Assembly: GCF_010389155.1 (NCBI RefSeq)
Contig: NC_057769.1
Coordinates: 29,698,735 to 29,762,734 of the forward strand
Direction: 5' to 3'
Origin: Erigeron canadensis
Lineage: Eukaryota > Streptophyta > Magnoliopsida > Asterales > Asteraceae
Length of the DNA stretch: 64,000 bases
Position numbers and translations under genes: made by a program
The notes under the pieces: generated by a model
Database searches by the model: none
Seen by the model: the letters and a program-made list of their open reading frames with translations, nothing else
Told to the model about the DNA's origin: nothing
Part shown: positions 22,222-34,140 of the stretch, piece after piece
Position numbering within the stretch: position 1 is the first letter of the stretch
Layout of the letters: every line of letters starts with the position of its first letter

Positions 22222-24782
22222 ATGCCGGAACGCGTTCATGAAGAGTTTGACGAATTCGATAAGCTTCTTGGCGAGATACCTCGAGCTACTGTGACCCCAA
22301 ACACTGAAGAATTTGGTTTCTTTAATCCTTCCAAGAACCAGAAAAATCTCTATACAGCTCTTGATAATGGTACATTTCATAATACATTAAGTGATGAAAA
22401 ATATGGTCCAAGAAGGGTTCAATACAATCTTTTGGATGATCAATCATTCGCGTCTGTGTTTCAAGATTTTAGCATCAAAGATAGGCCGATCATCCTATCA
22501 CCAACGCCGCCTTTGGTTGATTCTTCAACAGCCTTTAATGGGACTGAATATAACGGTCAACAATTTGTAGCGATCCCTATGATGCCGAATCAACAGCAGC
22601 TGTTTTTCCATCCTTCACAACAGAAGCCCGAGTCTCATGTTACTTGGAGAAATCTTGAAAGAGAACTTAATTATCATCCATTTCATATGAACCAATTCTG
22701 TAAGAATGCACCCAATGAAAGTCAGCAAGCTGTACCACCTTCGGTAACTAGATTCATAAGCCATGCTAATGGTATGAATGGGTCAAACCAAAAGGTTTCT
22801 GACAAGATACTCACATGGTCACGTGGAGTAAGCCGAGACCCTCTTGGATCTCTAAAGTTTGGTAGCTTTGAACGAAAAGAGACTGTTTCAAGTGTCGTGA
22901 AGCAACCGTTACCAAAGTCTGATGATCTAGGGGACAGAATATATAGCATGGCTAAAGATCAACAAGGATGCCGTTCATTGCAAAAGAAGTTTTCTGAAGG
23001 GACCCGGGAAGATTTGGAGAACATTTTCCGAGAGGTTATTGTGCATATTATCGAGCTAATGACAGATCCGTTTGGAAATTATCTTGTTCAGAAGCTGCTG
23101 GAAGTGTGTGACAAGCATCAACAGATGCAGATTCTTCGTGTAATTACCAGAAAGCCTGGGGATCTTGTTAGGATATCGTGTGATATGCACGGGTTTGGTC
23201 TCCTTGTCCCTTGTGATAGATGTATTGTTTCGTGATTACTATAGACACTGATATGTTTCTTTTCTGTTTATAGGACTCGTGCTGTTCAGAAGGTCGTTGA
23301 AACTCTTAAGACTCGTGAGCAATGTTCGATGGTTGTTTCTGCTCTGAAGCCTGGAATCATTGGCTTGATGAAGAACATGAATGGCAATCATGTTGCACAA
23401 CGGTTCTTGCAGTACCTAAAACCTGAATTCAATGAGGTAATACGTTAAAAGTGTTTGGCGTCAATCCAGCCCGAACCAGTTCAATCAGAACTAAAAAGTT
23501 GTCCATTTCGATCCCAAATATTTGACATGTCATTCAATTTGCCAGACCTGCCAATTTTCGCACCTCTAGTTTGGATCAGGGATGACTCATAAGACAGGGA
23601 AAATCTTAATATATAGGACAAGTATATTGCAGTTAAAGAGTCTATGCTAAGTTATTTGAGTCAAATGCGTACGTGCTTATGTATATCACATTTACAGTTT
23701 CTTTTCGAAGCTGCAACTATGAAATGCATAGAACTGGCAACAGACCGGCACGGGTGTTGTGTCCTTCAGAAATGCCTGAGTCATTCTGACGGTGAACCAA
23801 GACAGCGTCTGGTTCGTGAAATCACTTCAAATGCTCTTATTCTTTCACAAGATCCATATGGGTACCCCCCTGACCCCTCCCTCACCTGACCATTTGTGTG
23901 AATTCCGTGATTAATTGAGTTGGACTTTTCAGGAACTATGTTGTACAATATGTATTTGAGCTTCAAGTTCCATGGGCGACATCAGCCATTCTTGATCAAC
24001 TGGAGGGTAACTATGGTGACTTAGCAATGCAGAAATACAGCAGTAACGTTGTTGAAAAGTGCCTAAAATATGCAAGAGAAGAACGCCGTGTTTGTGTTGT
24101 CAATGAGCTGATGAATAATCCTCGTTTAGATCAAATCATGCAGGATCCTTATGGAAACTATGTTATCCAGGCTGCACTACGTTCTTCAAAGGTCAGGATA
24201 CCTTTAAACAAATACCTTTTAGCCATTATATTTGGATTTTCGTTTTACATGTCAAAATGGGCCGGGTCAGCCTGGCCCGCAAACATTTTTTTTCCAATCT
24301 TTGAATTGATAAGTAACTAATGTGTATAACTATGATCCAAAGACTTCATTACTCTGAGCTTCTAAAGCGGTAAAGAAGGATCGATGAATTTGAATACATA
24401 TCAAACTTAATGAGTTTTACTCACCCTCTCACCATTTTTTTGAGATTTACTGACCCGCTCGGCTCAATGCATTTGACAATTTCCGAACCTTTCCCTGACG
24501 GCCCGGCCACCTCCAAGATTGTACCTAGAGGTATTCGAACCTGAAAGGCTGAAACCTCTTGTAAAGAGGTCCAAGATGTTAACCGCTAGGCCACCTTGGA
24601 GGTGGCTAGTTGCAATGTAAAAAGCTAATTGCTATCAACTTCAGTTGTATATATGTATATATTGTCTCATGCAGGGAGCTCTACGTGAAGCATTAGTCGA
24701 GGCAATAAAACCCCATGTACCTGCACTACGCACTAGCCCGTATGGTAAAAAGGTTTTGTCAAGTAACGGCCTCAAAAAATAA
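22222..24782 (+). CDS. PUM: Pumilio-family RNA-binding protein, five exons, eight PUF repeats
   Basis: The 554-residue protein should bind target mRNAs, usually in the 3' UTR, and repress or destabilise them. Exons are 22222-23192, 23274-23436, 23698-23861, 23933-24191 and 24675-24782, with all junctions in frame. The first 240 residues are a low-complexity N-terminus beginning MPERVHEEFDEFDKLLGEIP. The PUF domain fills the C-terminal half. Repeat cores in order are QGCRSLQ, FGNYLVQ, HGTRAVQ, NGNHVAQ, HGCCVLQ, YGNYVVQ, YSSNVVE and YGNYVIQ. By the PUF recognition code these fit a UGUANAUA-type site, except that repeat 5 has Cys-Cys-Gln instead of the usual Cys-Arg-Gln. The layout resembles Arabidopsis PUM7-PUM12. 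A SINE sits in the last coding intron. A small 3'-UTR intron is likely. Confidence 0.93.
24395..24607 (-). mobile_element. tRNA-derived SINE in the last coding intron of the Pumilio gene
   Basis: On the minus strand box A reads TGGCCTAGCGGTTAAC and box B reads GGTTCGAATACC about 45 bases later. Both fit the pol III consensus closely. The body continues for about 150 bases into a T/A-rich tail. It is antisense to the gene. Target duplications were not resolved. Confidence 0.6.
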
Positions 24783-24791
24783 GTTAACTTG

Positions 24792-24904
24792 GTAAGATGG
24801 TCAACTGTCTAGCTACACCTTTTTTTTTTCTAAAATGAAAATTGTATTGTGGTATAAAAATATGTGATGGGATATAAGCTAAAGTAGTGTAGTTTCATTT
24901 GCAG
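24792..24904 (+). other. Predicted 3'-UTR intron of the Pumilio gene
   Basis: GTAAGATGG at 24792 is a strong donor nine bases after the stop codon, and TTTCATTTGCAG ending at 24904 is a good acceptor. The downstream exon continues as 3' UTR. Confidence 0.5.
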
Positions 24905-25667
24905 GTTCAAGATACTGTTTGTAGTCACTGTAAGGCAGTCGTCTGTTTATGGAGGAGTTCTTATAGCTTGTTTGCATTTGAGATAGAAATAAAGAATTTT
25001 CTAAAGATACTATAGGCCATTAGTGCCTTAGTGGCTGGGATGACTTGTAGATGTTGTGATTGTGCAGAAGACTAGGTCAGGGGTAAGCTGCTCCTTGTGC
25101 CAAACTACGGCATGGGTGAGTTATTGATACCAGAAAGGTTTGGCCATCCATTCTGTGGTTTGTGGTTCAGCTATAAGTAGTTTTCAAGGTTCTTTTATTT
25201 GTGCAGCTGTGATAAATCGGCTTTCGATTAGTGTATGCAGGGTAGGCATACGTTAGCCGAGGTGCTCGTTTGAGCCTGTATTTGGGGTTTCTTTTGTTTG
25301 TCATTGATTTTTGTAGAACTAAAACGTTTAGAGGGGTAACTTATTTTTTGAATAATATATTCAATTTCGATTTCTTGGCTTTAATTATAGCTTTGAATTC
25401 AAGTTTTTACAATTTCAGATTCGTTTTTTTTCCATTGATGGATATTGTGGTGTTTGGTTGACAAAATGAAGCCATCTTTTAAAAGGAAAACCATAGGTGC
25501 ATTAAGAATAACCATGTGAGGTTCATCACTCATTCCATTTACATACTAAATTACTAACAGATTTACCATTTACCATACAAGGATATAACCAGAAAGTTGC
25601 TCATTTCATAACTCTAAGTTCTAACAAAATCCAATTTAATCACAAGTGAGATCATGACCTTTTCAAG

Positions 25668-27368
25668 CTAAACATATGGAGGGTCTTCTTCCATATCCCA
25701 GGGCACATTTTCACCAGGTCCTCGGTTTTCAGTGGAAGCAGTCAAGCTAGGTGAAGCCACATTCATCTCAATGTGTGCATCTTGGGATGGTCCTCTGTGG
25801 TTCGATCCGCTTCTTTCATCCAAAGCTTCCAGTTGCAAATGGGGATTAGTTGATAATGACTCATTGAGCTCATTCTGCAAGTAAAAGATTGCATAAACAA
25901 TTGCAACTTATAAGATGAACATTATGTTACAGTTTCAAGAATTAATAAACACCTGCACATAGGCCATAACATCGGCTGAAGTAACTGATCTTCCATCCTT
26001 TATGTGTGATGAAATCCAATCAAATACCCTTGTCTACAAGATCAAAAAGAAACATATACTTAACCACAACCCTTCGTGTATACACCAAGTCGTAACACTT
26101 CTCACACAACCATCTTTTTCCATAACCAAGTATAAACCCGTTGAATCATTTTGGAATTTCATTCTTTCAATGCCAAATAATAAAGCTTCATCAAACAAGC
26201 CATAAGTGTGTTTAATCATATCTATGATCATATTCCATGGGTCTAAAATTCGTGATCCATTATCTTGATGGGATCACAATATGCGAAAACAAATGAAGCC
26301 TAACTCCAAACGGATTACCATTGTAGAGAAAGTTAAATGGCATATCAAACATTGTAGTAAATACGCGTTTGTCTGACTGGGTATCAGCTAATAAGTTCTC
26401 ACTGCATATAGAAAACAATGCAAATAAAGACTACAGAAAAAACTCATGCGCCTACTACCAAAAGTGGACTTCATTTCCCTTCAAAGAGACGCTGCTTTTC
26501 GTTCATTTCATAAGTTCTTGAAAAGATAAAGAACTAACGACTAAACTAGGTTGGTTAAAGGTCGATAAAACTATTGTCAAAGACCACAATGAGATTAAAC
26601 GTAATGCGTTAATACCACTTCTCTCCGTTCTTTGTTTCAAGGGTCTTGTAGGATTGGCCGTCCGGTCGTTAGGGGGCTAATAAGGGTCAGTTATCCATTA
26701 TTTCATGGGTCTATATCTTTATTTTTTTCGTACAACCTACAATCAACTATTTATTATTCAAACTTCAAACAAATGTAAAATCCAGATAATGAAAATGTAA
26801 ATTAAAACCTCATGAACCCTATCTTTGAACTTAAAGAAAGTACCAACATTTGCAAAATTTAGCATTTAAGGTTTTTGAAGATAACTAAACTTCATATTAT
26901 GAAATGACTTGCTCACAATGAACAAAAAAAGGTCAAAGTTTGACTATTTCCCACATCTAACAATCAAAATAGAACAACATCTGTATGTAAAAAAAAATAA
27001 AACATCACACAAATAACTTATACATAAATTCAAAATAATAATATATATTTTCTCACATTATATCAAACTTCGGTCAAAACTGGGGTTCTAAAAGGACCAA
27101 GTTTGACTAAAAAGTCAAAACACAAACTACAATTTTCAACTTTGAATCAAAATAACCTATCAAAAAGACATAAATGAAGCAAAACAATAATGGGTATTAT
27201 TGAAATTCTTACAAGTGAATGTCTTTTTCCAGAATTAAAAGAAATGGGCTGCAAATTGATGGATTGATGATAAAGTTTAGTAACATGATTAGCAACATTA
27301 TGGAAATCGAGAAATATGTTAGGTTTATTATTTGTGATTGAATTCTCGATTTTCCTTCTTTGAGACAT
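25668..27368 (-). CDS. Conserved-looking 147-residue plant protein, three exons, function unknown
   Basis: Exons 27368-27213, 26033-25953 and 25874-25668 join in phase 0 at GT-AG sites to give 147 residues. The N-terminus MSQRRKIENSITNNKP leads to a helical region with HNVANHVTKLYHQSI and the segment SFNSGKRHSL. Exon 2 encodes TRVFDWISSHIKDGRSVTSA, then DVMAYVQ, a stretch that looks like a small helical fold. Exon 3 is acidic and low-complexity, ending VPWDMEEDPPYV. There is no signal peptide and no membrane helix. The consistent phase and coding-like composition across three exons make a real gene likely, but I do not recognise the family. Intron 1 is about 1.2 kb. Confidence 0.75.
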
Positions 27369-29658
27369 TGAAAATTGGCTAATTGTGTATCATGAATTTG
27401 ATTGAAATTGGTCATCATTTTGGGTTTTGTTCGTATAAAATGGGGTGGACAAATGAAGTTCAGAAAATTTGGGTTTGGCCTATTGGCTATTGGGTTATAC
27501 AAGGTTTCCAACCCAGGTTATATAAAGTTAAGTTTGGAAAACTCGTTACTCAAATTTGACTTATCAAAGAGAATCGAAGAGGTTTTTGGTGATTCGGACT
27601 CGGCTCCGGAAGTATTCAGATCGAATTTTTATATATAAACATAATTCTTTAGCAAAACTTAAAAAAATACAATAATAACTTTTTAATTAAACATAACTAT
27701 TTAAAAACAATGACATAAATGTTTCAAAGTACAAGTTTTGAAACGCGTCTTGGACTCAACATGACGAGGTGGAGAGTTAAGACTTTATTTCGAATACTCG
27801 GCCGACTCGTGAAGTTTTACAGTCTTGGGGTTATATGCTAATTTTATGTATTTTATTATCCGTTTGCTTGAGAATGAAAATGGATCCGATGTGAATCCAT
27901 AAATAAATAAATATATATATATATTAAATAATAAAAGAAAAGAAAAATCTATTAATAAGTTATATTTTAATGTTCCATTTTAGTTGGCCGATGAAAAATC
28001 GAATTACCAAACTCGAAATGAAATTAAATGATAGTTTCAATAAAAATAATAATAATAATAATTGCTATATATTTATACAAACTTGTTATATTGTGAGTTT
28101 TTGATTATTTATGTGACACAATAGAAAAATTACTATAATAAGTCTATATATCATGAAACGTCTTGAACTAACTAATTATAAGTTAAAAAAAAAACATACA
28201 AATTTGTTTTTGTTGCTAATGATTCATTACATTATATCTTTTAACTTTGAGTATGTATGTAAATGTAAATCTTAACTTAGCCAATGGTATTAGTGCCTCA
28301 TTGGTAAGATATTTGAATTTGAGAGAATTCATCTAGGTTTGAGTTCACTTCTTACAATCCTAAGATAAATTAAGGAATTGGTGTGCTTAAAAATCAACCT
28401 AATAATAAGATGATGACATATGAAATTATAAAGGGTTAAGATTTGGAAAGAAAATTAAAAGAATACACATGTTAAAGTTTTAAGATTTTAGATTGATTTT
28501 TAGGCATATTTTTAGGTCTATTTATCATTTTCTATAATTTAATGATGGTTTTTTTTTTAGTTATAAATTTCATCTCAAACATTCGTATAATACAAAAGTA
28601 AAATTTAAAATAATATGTCGTTAAAAAGAAATGTAAATTCTTATTTTGAATAAGTGGATTACACATGTCATAAATTAAAATTTTTAGATAGATTATTAGG
28701 CTATTTATTAGGTTGTATCATTTTCTTTTTCATTTAGGTCATCAATGGTCCTCCCTAGTTGTATGCACTAGTAAAAAACGTGATCAATTTCTAACGTCGT
28801 CGTCTTCATCAATATCAATATTTTTCAAAAAAATCTTATGGTTTTTCTTGCTTTGTAGTGATATAATTAGTGCAAAATAGAGATTAACATACATACATGT
28901 TATTGACTAGCACGTCTAGGAGTGGAGGGTAAAAAGGGTGTCGACTAGTTTTAAAAGATCCAACGCGTTGTGATCATACAACTTGACAATAAATTTTCTC
29001 ATCAAAAGACAAAAATCGAACATCATTTGGAAAGTTGTTTGCAACTTTGATATGGACTGATTGAACTCCAATCACTTAACTATATTTTTTATTGCTCAAC
29101 AACAGAAAATATGTTTCACTTAAGCCAAATTTGTTGCATCTCTTCAACACGTACGTCTTCTTTAAAAATCATGGAACAAGACTACTTAATTGGTTCTTAA
29201 TGGGCAAAGGGTCCTAATCAGGGCTAACAAAGCTTGGGATAACTATCTGTAATGCTTTTAGGTCCTTTTATGTTACCTTATGGTATTTATGATGTGGATG
29301 AGAGATGGTGATTATAGTGGCCCTCATCATTTCCCTCAAAGTTGCGAGAAAAGTCATTGTCTTTTCACTTATGTACGTGGAACAAGTCTACTTGGGATGA
29401 CTTATGGTTCGATGTTCGCAGTGTTGGCAAGGTGTTTATTACAATTTTTGGCCGGCTATGGTAATTTTGTGGGGGTTTTACTATCATATGTATTTTTTTT
29501 CTAATAAATAATCGTTACGTCAGTACTTTATATGATTGTATAACTGACATTGTCATGTTTGATGTTCTCGTAGACTTCTTGTCGCGCAAACATAATGTCT
29601 TCAAAACATACACCGTTTGTCCCAACGTAATTGTGTATATTAATGAAAAACGAGGCGC
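27369..29658. other. Intergenic, no gene
   Basis: The first 280 bases are the likely leader and promoter of the 147-residue gene. The rest is AT-rich with an (AAT)n run near 28045, a SINE-like remnant at about 28288-28400, and a short frame at 29280-29504 that lacks family features. Confidence 0.45.
28288..28400 (+). mobile_element. SINE-like remnant
   Basis: GTGCCTCATTGGTAAG resembles box A and TAGGTTTGAGTTCAC resembles box B about 35 bases later. A related arrangement occurs elsewhere in the window. Confidence 0.35.
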
Positions 29659-29856
29659 GTAACACCACTAGGCAAAAAAGTGTAACACCACCAGGGAGAG
29701 TATTAGCAGCGATGTCGCCGCTAATACTGCGGTCCCCCATGTCTGTAATGGTAAATCTGACAGAGAAATTAACGGGGCCCTTATCAGTGTCAGAGTATTA
29801 GCGATGACGTCGCCGCTAATGCCCTGGTCGGGTTGACCTTTTTCTAGTGGTGTTAC
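29659..29856. mobile_element. 198-bp MITE with internal palindromes
   Basis: The ends are perfect 13-base inverted repeats, GTAACACCACTAG, followed by A-rich sequence. Inside are two hairpin-forming segments with TATTAGC and GCCGCTAATAC arms (29700-29728) and ATTAGCGATGACGTCGCC (29798-29822). CACTAG next to A-rich sequence and subterminal GCGGCGA-type repeats are reminiscent of CACTA transposons. No 3-bp target duplication fits, so class is uncertain. Confidence 0.55.
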
Positions 29857-30472
29857 CCTGTGCCATGAAAAAACACATATAGTTAGAAAAAAGTGTAATC
29901 GACAATAATTTATGGTCCACGTGACAAGACAATAAGGATTTACTTACACGGCTAAGTTTCAAACCTCGACTTGATTTGTGTGGGTTTTTTGGGTGCTATG
30001 TTGCTACTAGGTCTGGGCTATGTACGACTAGATTGAGTCAGCTAACGGTGATCTTTGTCATTAGGTCAATCATGACGAACTTTTAAGCTTTCAATTTGTA
30101 GACCATTAAGAAAAATCAATTTAACTAATATTTTTTCAGAAAATGATAGCTCTAAACTTCTACCCAAATCATCATCAATATAAATAACAACATTTTTATT
30201 TTTATACAGTTATAAAATCATAAATATAAATGATAAATCACACGAAACAAACAAATTACTAGCATCACATATTACCAAATTTTTTTACCAATAACAACAA
30301 AAACAAAAAACATGGGACCAATTCCAGTCCAAAAGTAAGGGGGTTTTGTTTTTTGAACGTTAGTCCAAAAAGTAAGTAACTGTTTTTCTGACAAAGCCAA
30401 AAATATCCAAAATTGAAACATCCACTTCTTCCTTCCACACACCACACCACACCAATCATCACCCACCACCAA
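29857..30472. other. Intergenic and likely promoter of the 113-residue gene
   Basis: AT-rich DNA with a C/A-rich leader (CACACCACACCACACC near 30437) just before the ATG at 30473. No other feature is seen. Confidence 0.4.
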
Positions 30473-30814
30473 ATGGTGTTCAACACCGTGTTAGTAGCCA
30501 CGGTGGCGACAGTCTCCGCCGACGTATGGCAATCAGTGGCATGTTTTTCCGAACACATATCATCCGATGAACTCCTAGATCTAGTCATATGTTTCCCTTT
30601 ACAACAGCTTGGTCGTTTCGCTATCTGTGTTTGGAATTTCTTTTGTATCCCCCCGTCCCCACCTGACGCTTATTATTATTCTTCTTATTCTTATTATGAC
30701 GATGACGATGAGGAAACGGATTACGATTCCGATGCTACTCCCGCCGTTGCCGGTGGGTTTTCCGGCTATGATCATGGCCGGCGAATTTCGTATTCCGATT
30801 CCCATTCCGATTGA
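30473..30814 (+). CDS. Small acidic plant protein of unknown function
   Basis: This 113-residue frame starts at the ATG at 30473 within MVFNTVLVATVATVSADVWQ. A hydrophobic stretch, LLDLVICFPLQQLGRFAICV, is followed by a Pro-rich hinge (CIPPSPPDAYYY) and an acidic tail with a run of Asp and Glu, ending RRISYSDSHSD. The C/A-rich leader just upstream, codon balance and lack of low-complexity artefacts suggest a real gene. I do not recognise the family. The hydrophobic stretch could be a membrane segment or a buried helix. Unexplained exon-like sequence lies 1.2 kb downstream. Confidence 0.65.
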   Translation: MVFNTVLVATVATVSADVWQSVACFSEHISSDELLDLVICFPLQQLGRFAICVWNFFCIPPSPPDAYYYSSYSYYDDDDEETDYDSDATPAVAGGFSGYDHGRRISYSDSHSD

Positions 30815-31665
30815 TTGACTGAGACGACCCTTTTTTTGTTATGGTTATTTGATGGTTATTTTCTTTCCTGTTTTGTACAGAAATTCTTTTCTTTTTTTTT
30901 GTTGGTAATTTTGTTTGCTATATAATAATTAATATATAGTTTAGTTTTACTTATATTGATGTGCTTTTTTCATGTATAAATTATCTAGGTGATTTGATAT
31001 TTGTTGAATTGCCTGATCATGTAGATAGATGTTTATAGACACTAATTAAGATCTTTGTGAAAGGTTTAAACGAGAATCGCAAATAGGCCTAGCATTCGGA
31101 GAACTTTTACGTTACGTGTGATTGAGTTTATTCAAAGTTACGGAATGGGGCCAAAATGTGTTGAAACCATTTAGATTTTGGTTCGCTTGTGATTGAATTT
31201 GTTCACATGTGAGGGTGAAGTATGGATTTGTTGGTTATTTAGTTAGTTTGGATGATCAGGCTTTTAGGCATTGGTGGTTGAGGAAATTCATCAATATCAG
31301 AATGTTTCTTCATGCAAAATACAGACATTTACTAGGGAACTTATCTTGTAGTTAAAACTTAAACGCACTGTTCTCTGTTTTCACTATGCCTTTGTAGAAT
31401 ATAGAAAATATATAGGTTTTTGGGTTCAATAGAATTTGTTTCCACTGATTATGTTGGCTATAATGAAACTATTTGCGGCTCATAAGGTTGTGTCTGCACC
31501 TTTTAGATTTCTTTCGCAATACTGTTTATGCACACTAGTCATTTATCAGTATGTAACTTTTGAGGTGCAAATTTAAGATATGTAGATTGGATAGTAAGAC
31601 CTTGTTAAAGAACTTTGTGGGATTTGGCTATATTCTTGCATATATAAAGAGTGATGTGCTTTCAG
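30815..31665 (+). other. 3' flank of the small acidic gene, no gene seen
   Basis: T-rich DNA consistent with a 3' UTR or intron. No credible coding frame. Confidence 0.4.
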
Positions 31666-31986
31666 ATGCTCATTGAACAATGCATATTGTTGACTGCAAC
31701 CCATTTTGGTACAATCCATATGCATCCTGTATGTGTGCACAAATTTCCTTTCCCATCTGAGGCAAGTACTAAACGTGTTTTACAGTGGTTTTCTTAACCT
31801 CTTTTTAAAGAGTTTATGTTACACTTTTCCATTAGTTCTTAAGGAAAATATTACTGGGCAAATTTGCGTGTTCTGGAAAAGCCGGTTGTCTTAAGTATTG
31901 GTTATATTATGTATGAAGTATGATACAATAGTAATAGGTTATTGCTACATCTTCTACTTGGTATTCAATCTTGTTGACCGTAGCAG

Positions 31987-32094
31987 GTGCTCTTCAAGTT
32001 TTTGTCGGAAAGAGCGTTCGGACTCACAGAAAATGACCCGAGTGTCTTAGATTATCCACCTTCCGTTGTCATGGAACCATTTTTAAGGGCATGA
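31987..32094 (+). other. Isolated exon-like open segment
   Basis: After a good acceptor (ACCGTAGCAG ending at 31986) an open frame of 35 codons runs to TGA with balanced composition, including FLSERAFGLTENDPSVLDYP. A second open stretch after an acceptor, TGCTTTCAG, covers 31666-31797. The two could be terminal exons of a transcript that starts at the small acidic gene, or remnants of a lost gene. No donor joins them cleanly. Confidence 0.3.
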
Positions 32095-32511
32095 TTGAAT
32101 ACCTTTTAAATCCATGTTCTGTTTTTCAATATTCTGGTATGCCAAGTTTTAATCTTTTTATCCGGATATTCAACTTAAGTTCCAGGTCTTGAGATTACAT
32201 CAGGTACAACATAAATATTTGATCATGTTGATGCAGCCAACACTGTTCAAACTTTTTGGTCTTTAACTCATCATGGTTTCATTTTTCATAGATTTCGGAA
32301 TACAAATAGTTTTGTTGTCTGCACTTAAATGTCTTATTTGTCTTGTGATTATGATTTTATTGAATGGAGTAGAAATTGGTTTCTTTGTAATGTTGTAGAT
32401 GTGGACATTTTTATTTGTAGTGATATAGACATCATATAGTCTATCATATCTTTTAAGAAATACACTACCAAAACCTTCAATTATAGGAATCAAGTTGACA
32501 AGTTGCATATG

Positions 32512-32715
32512 TTCTAGTGGTTAGGTGTCTATTTCTACACAAGAGGTCTCAGGTAGGAAACTTCCATAAGTAAACATATTGGGAGTGACAATGGAGGTTG
32601 TCAGAAACGGTCACGAGCGTTCCTCTAGTGACGACTCGGACATCATAGTAGAAAAGGCTCGCCATCACCAAGTAACCCGGTCATGGAAAACCTCTTGTAA
32701 GAGTATGATATTTTA
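32512..32715 (+). mobile_element. SINE-like element
   Basis: TTCTAGTGGTTAGGTGTC matches box A. GAGGTCTCAGGTAGGAAACT occupies the box B position. The body of about 150 bases is G/C-richer than its flanks and ends near AACCTCTTGTAAGAGT, which recurs in the SINE at 24395-24607 (CTCTTTACAAGAGG). No target duplication was fixed. Confidence 0.4.
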
Positions 32716-33646
32716 GTTCAAATCTGAGTAGCATTCTGAAAGTAATCAATAAGTTGCTATTATATTTTAACTACTTTTAAGATGGTTTATGTATGTGCCA
32801 TGACACACATCTCCTATGGATGTCTTTTTGGAATCAGTAGTTCTACTTTTTGCTTGAGGTATATATGTCTAAATCCTACCTCCTTGGTACCCCGTATATG
32901 ACGAGATTGGGTATTGTTGTTGCCATGTAAAGGGTATCAAATCACAAAATTCACTATTGTCTAATGCATTCTGGTTATTATAACAGGAAAATACAATACT
33001 GATGATACAAATATCTTAACAATAAAAGAATATGGCATTCAAGTAACCTTTAATCTGAAGTAAACTTAATGTGCGCTTGGAATACCACAGAATGAGTATA
33101 TACCCATTGTGTGCTCCCAATGCCTGAAAGGTCATTCACTTCTCACATAACTACTAACCTTAACTCACATTATTAAATACACCTTAACATTATTAAAATA
33201 GACAAAGTGAAACGAAGCTATATCATTATGTACTCATGATACAAAGCAAAAATCAATATCATTGGAGTATTAATATATATAAAGTATGCTATATGTGTAA
33301 CAAGTATATCAGGTTCCTATATAAATGCAAAACTCTGCGAAGTAAAACAAGACAGAAATAGCACAAACAGATTGCTCCAAGCTGGCCATTTCTCTTATGG
33401 AATATTCGGCTTGGCTTCAAGCAAGTTGCTTAGTTAATTACACCATTACTAAAATATATATCATGAAACAATAACCAATTGGTGAGAGCTGAAAATGATC
33501 AAGGATTCGGTCAATTTCAATATAAACTATGAATAATTAGGAACAGAATACAACACGGAAAGGATAATTCGGTTTGTAAGAGATCACTCTTTTAAGCGCA
33601 AAACAAGAGGCAACACACTTAATATAGATAGGAGACCTAAATCTAT
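32716..33646. other. Intergenic, no gene
   Basis: AT-rich DNA without recognisable coding or repeat structure. Confidence 0.4.
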
Positions 33647-34140
33647 CTAACTTGCCTTTGGCCTAATCTCGATACCTTGAACGATTAGATCACCCTTCCA
33701 ATTTCGTTCTTTCACCTCAACTATGATCATCTTGAGCTCCCTCTCTTCAACTCACCCAACTCAATCTCGAGCCACACATCTAGAAGTAGGAAAGGGGAGT
33801 CAAGATAAACCATCTTGGTTAGACTCTCAGCTTGAGAATCGATGCCAATTAAATCAGACAAACTTCAGCAGGATAGTATGTCAAAAAAGCGCGTGGTCTC
33901 AATTTGTACACAGGTTAAGCTGCGTAGCAAGTGTCGAATGACAACGTTGAAAGTATTGGTTTTTCAGCCACCCTCAACAAACCTGGCAGTGGAGACAGAA
34001 CCTTAAGTTTTTTAATCATTTTGTGTATCACCCCAAACGATCGAGAGGTCCTGCGAAGCCAATATGTGGCATTTTTTGCGCTCAACGGGAAGCTTTGTTC
34101 ATGGACAGGAGAACATACTACATATTCATACAACAATATA
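33647..34140 (-). pseudogene. Decayed phloem protein 2 (PP2) domain gene
   Basis: Fragments of a PP2 lectin-type domain occur in order on the minus strand but in different frames. Around 34090-34040 one frame reads SKKCHILASQDLSIVWGDT, matching the PP2 signature KKCYMLAARDLSIVWGDT. Near 33850-33740 another reads DSQAESLTKMVYL and then DVWLEIELGEL, matching the WLEIELGEFF block. The end, 33738-33647, reads EERELKMIIVEV, then WKGDLIVQGIEIRPKAS and a stop, which is the conserved PP2 C-terminus. At least two frameshifts and an in-frame stop separate these pieces, and the region upstream (an F-box in many relatives) is missing. Intact relatives are cytosolic lectins or F-box adaptors. Confidence 0.82.

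Noticed and set aside
29280..29504. Open frame of 74 codons as a gene
   Set aside because: No family resemblance, no splice or promoter context, and composition like translated intergenic sequence.
30413..30472. N-terminal extension of the small acidic protein starting at 30413
   Set aside because: That position is TTG, not ATG, and the added peptide is a Thr/His-rich translation of a C/A-rich leader.
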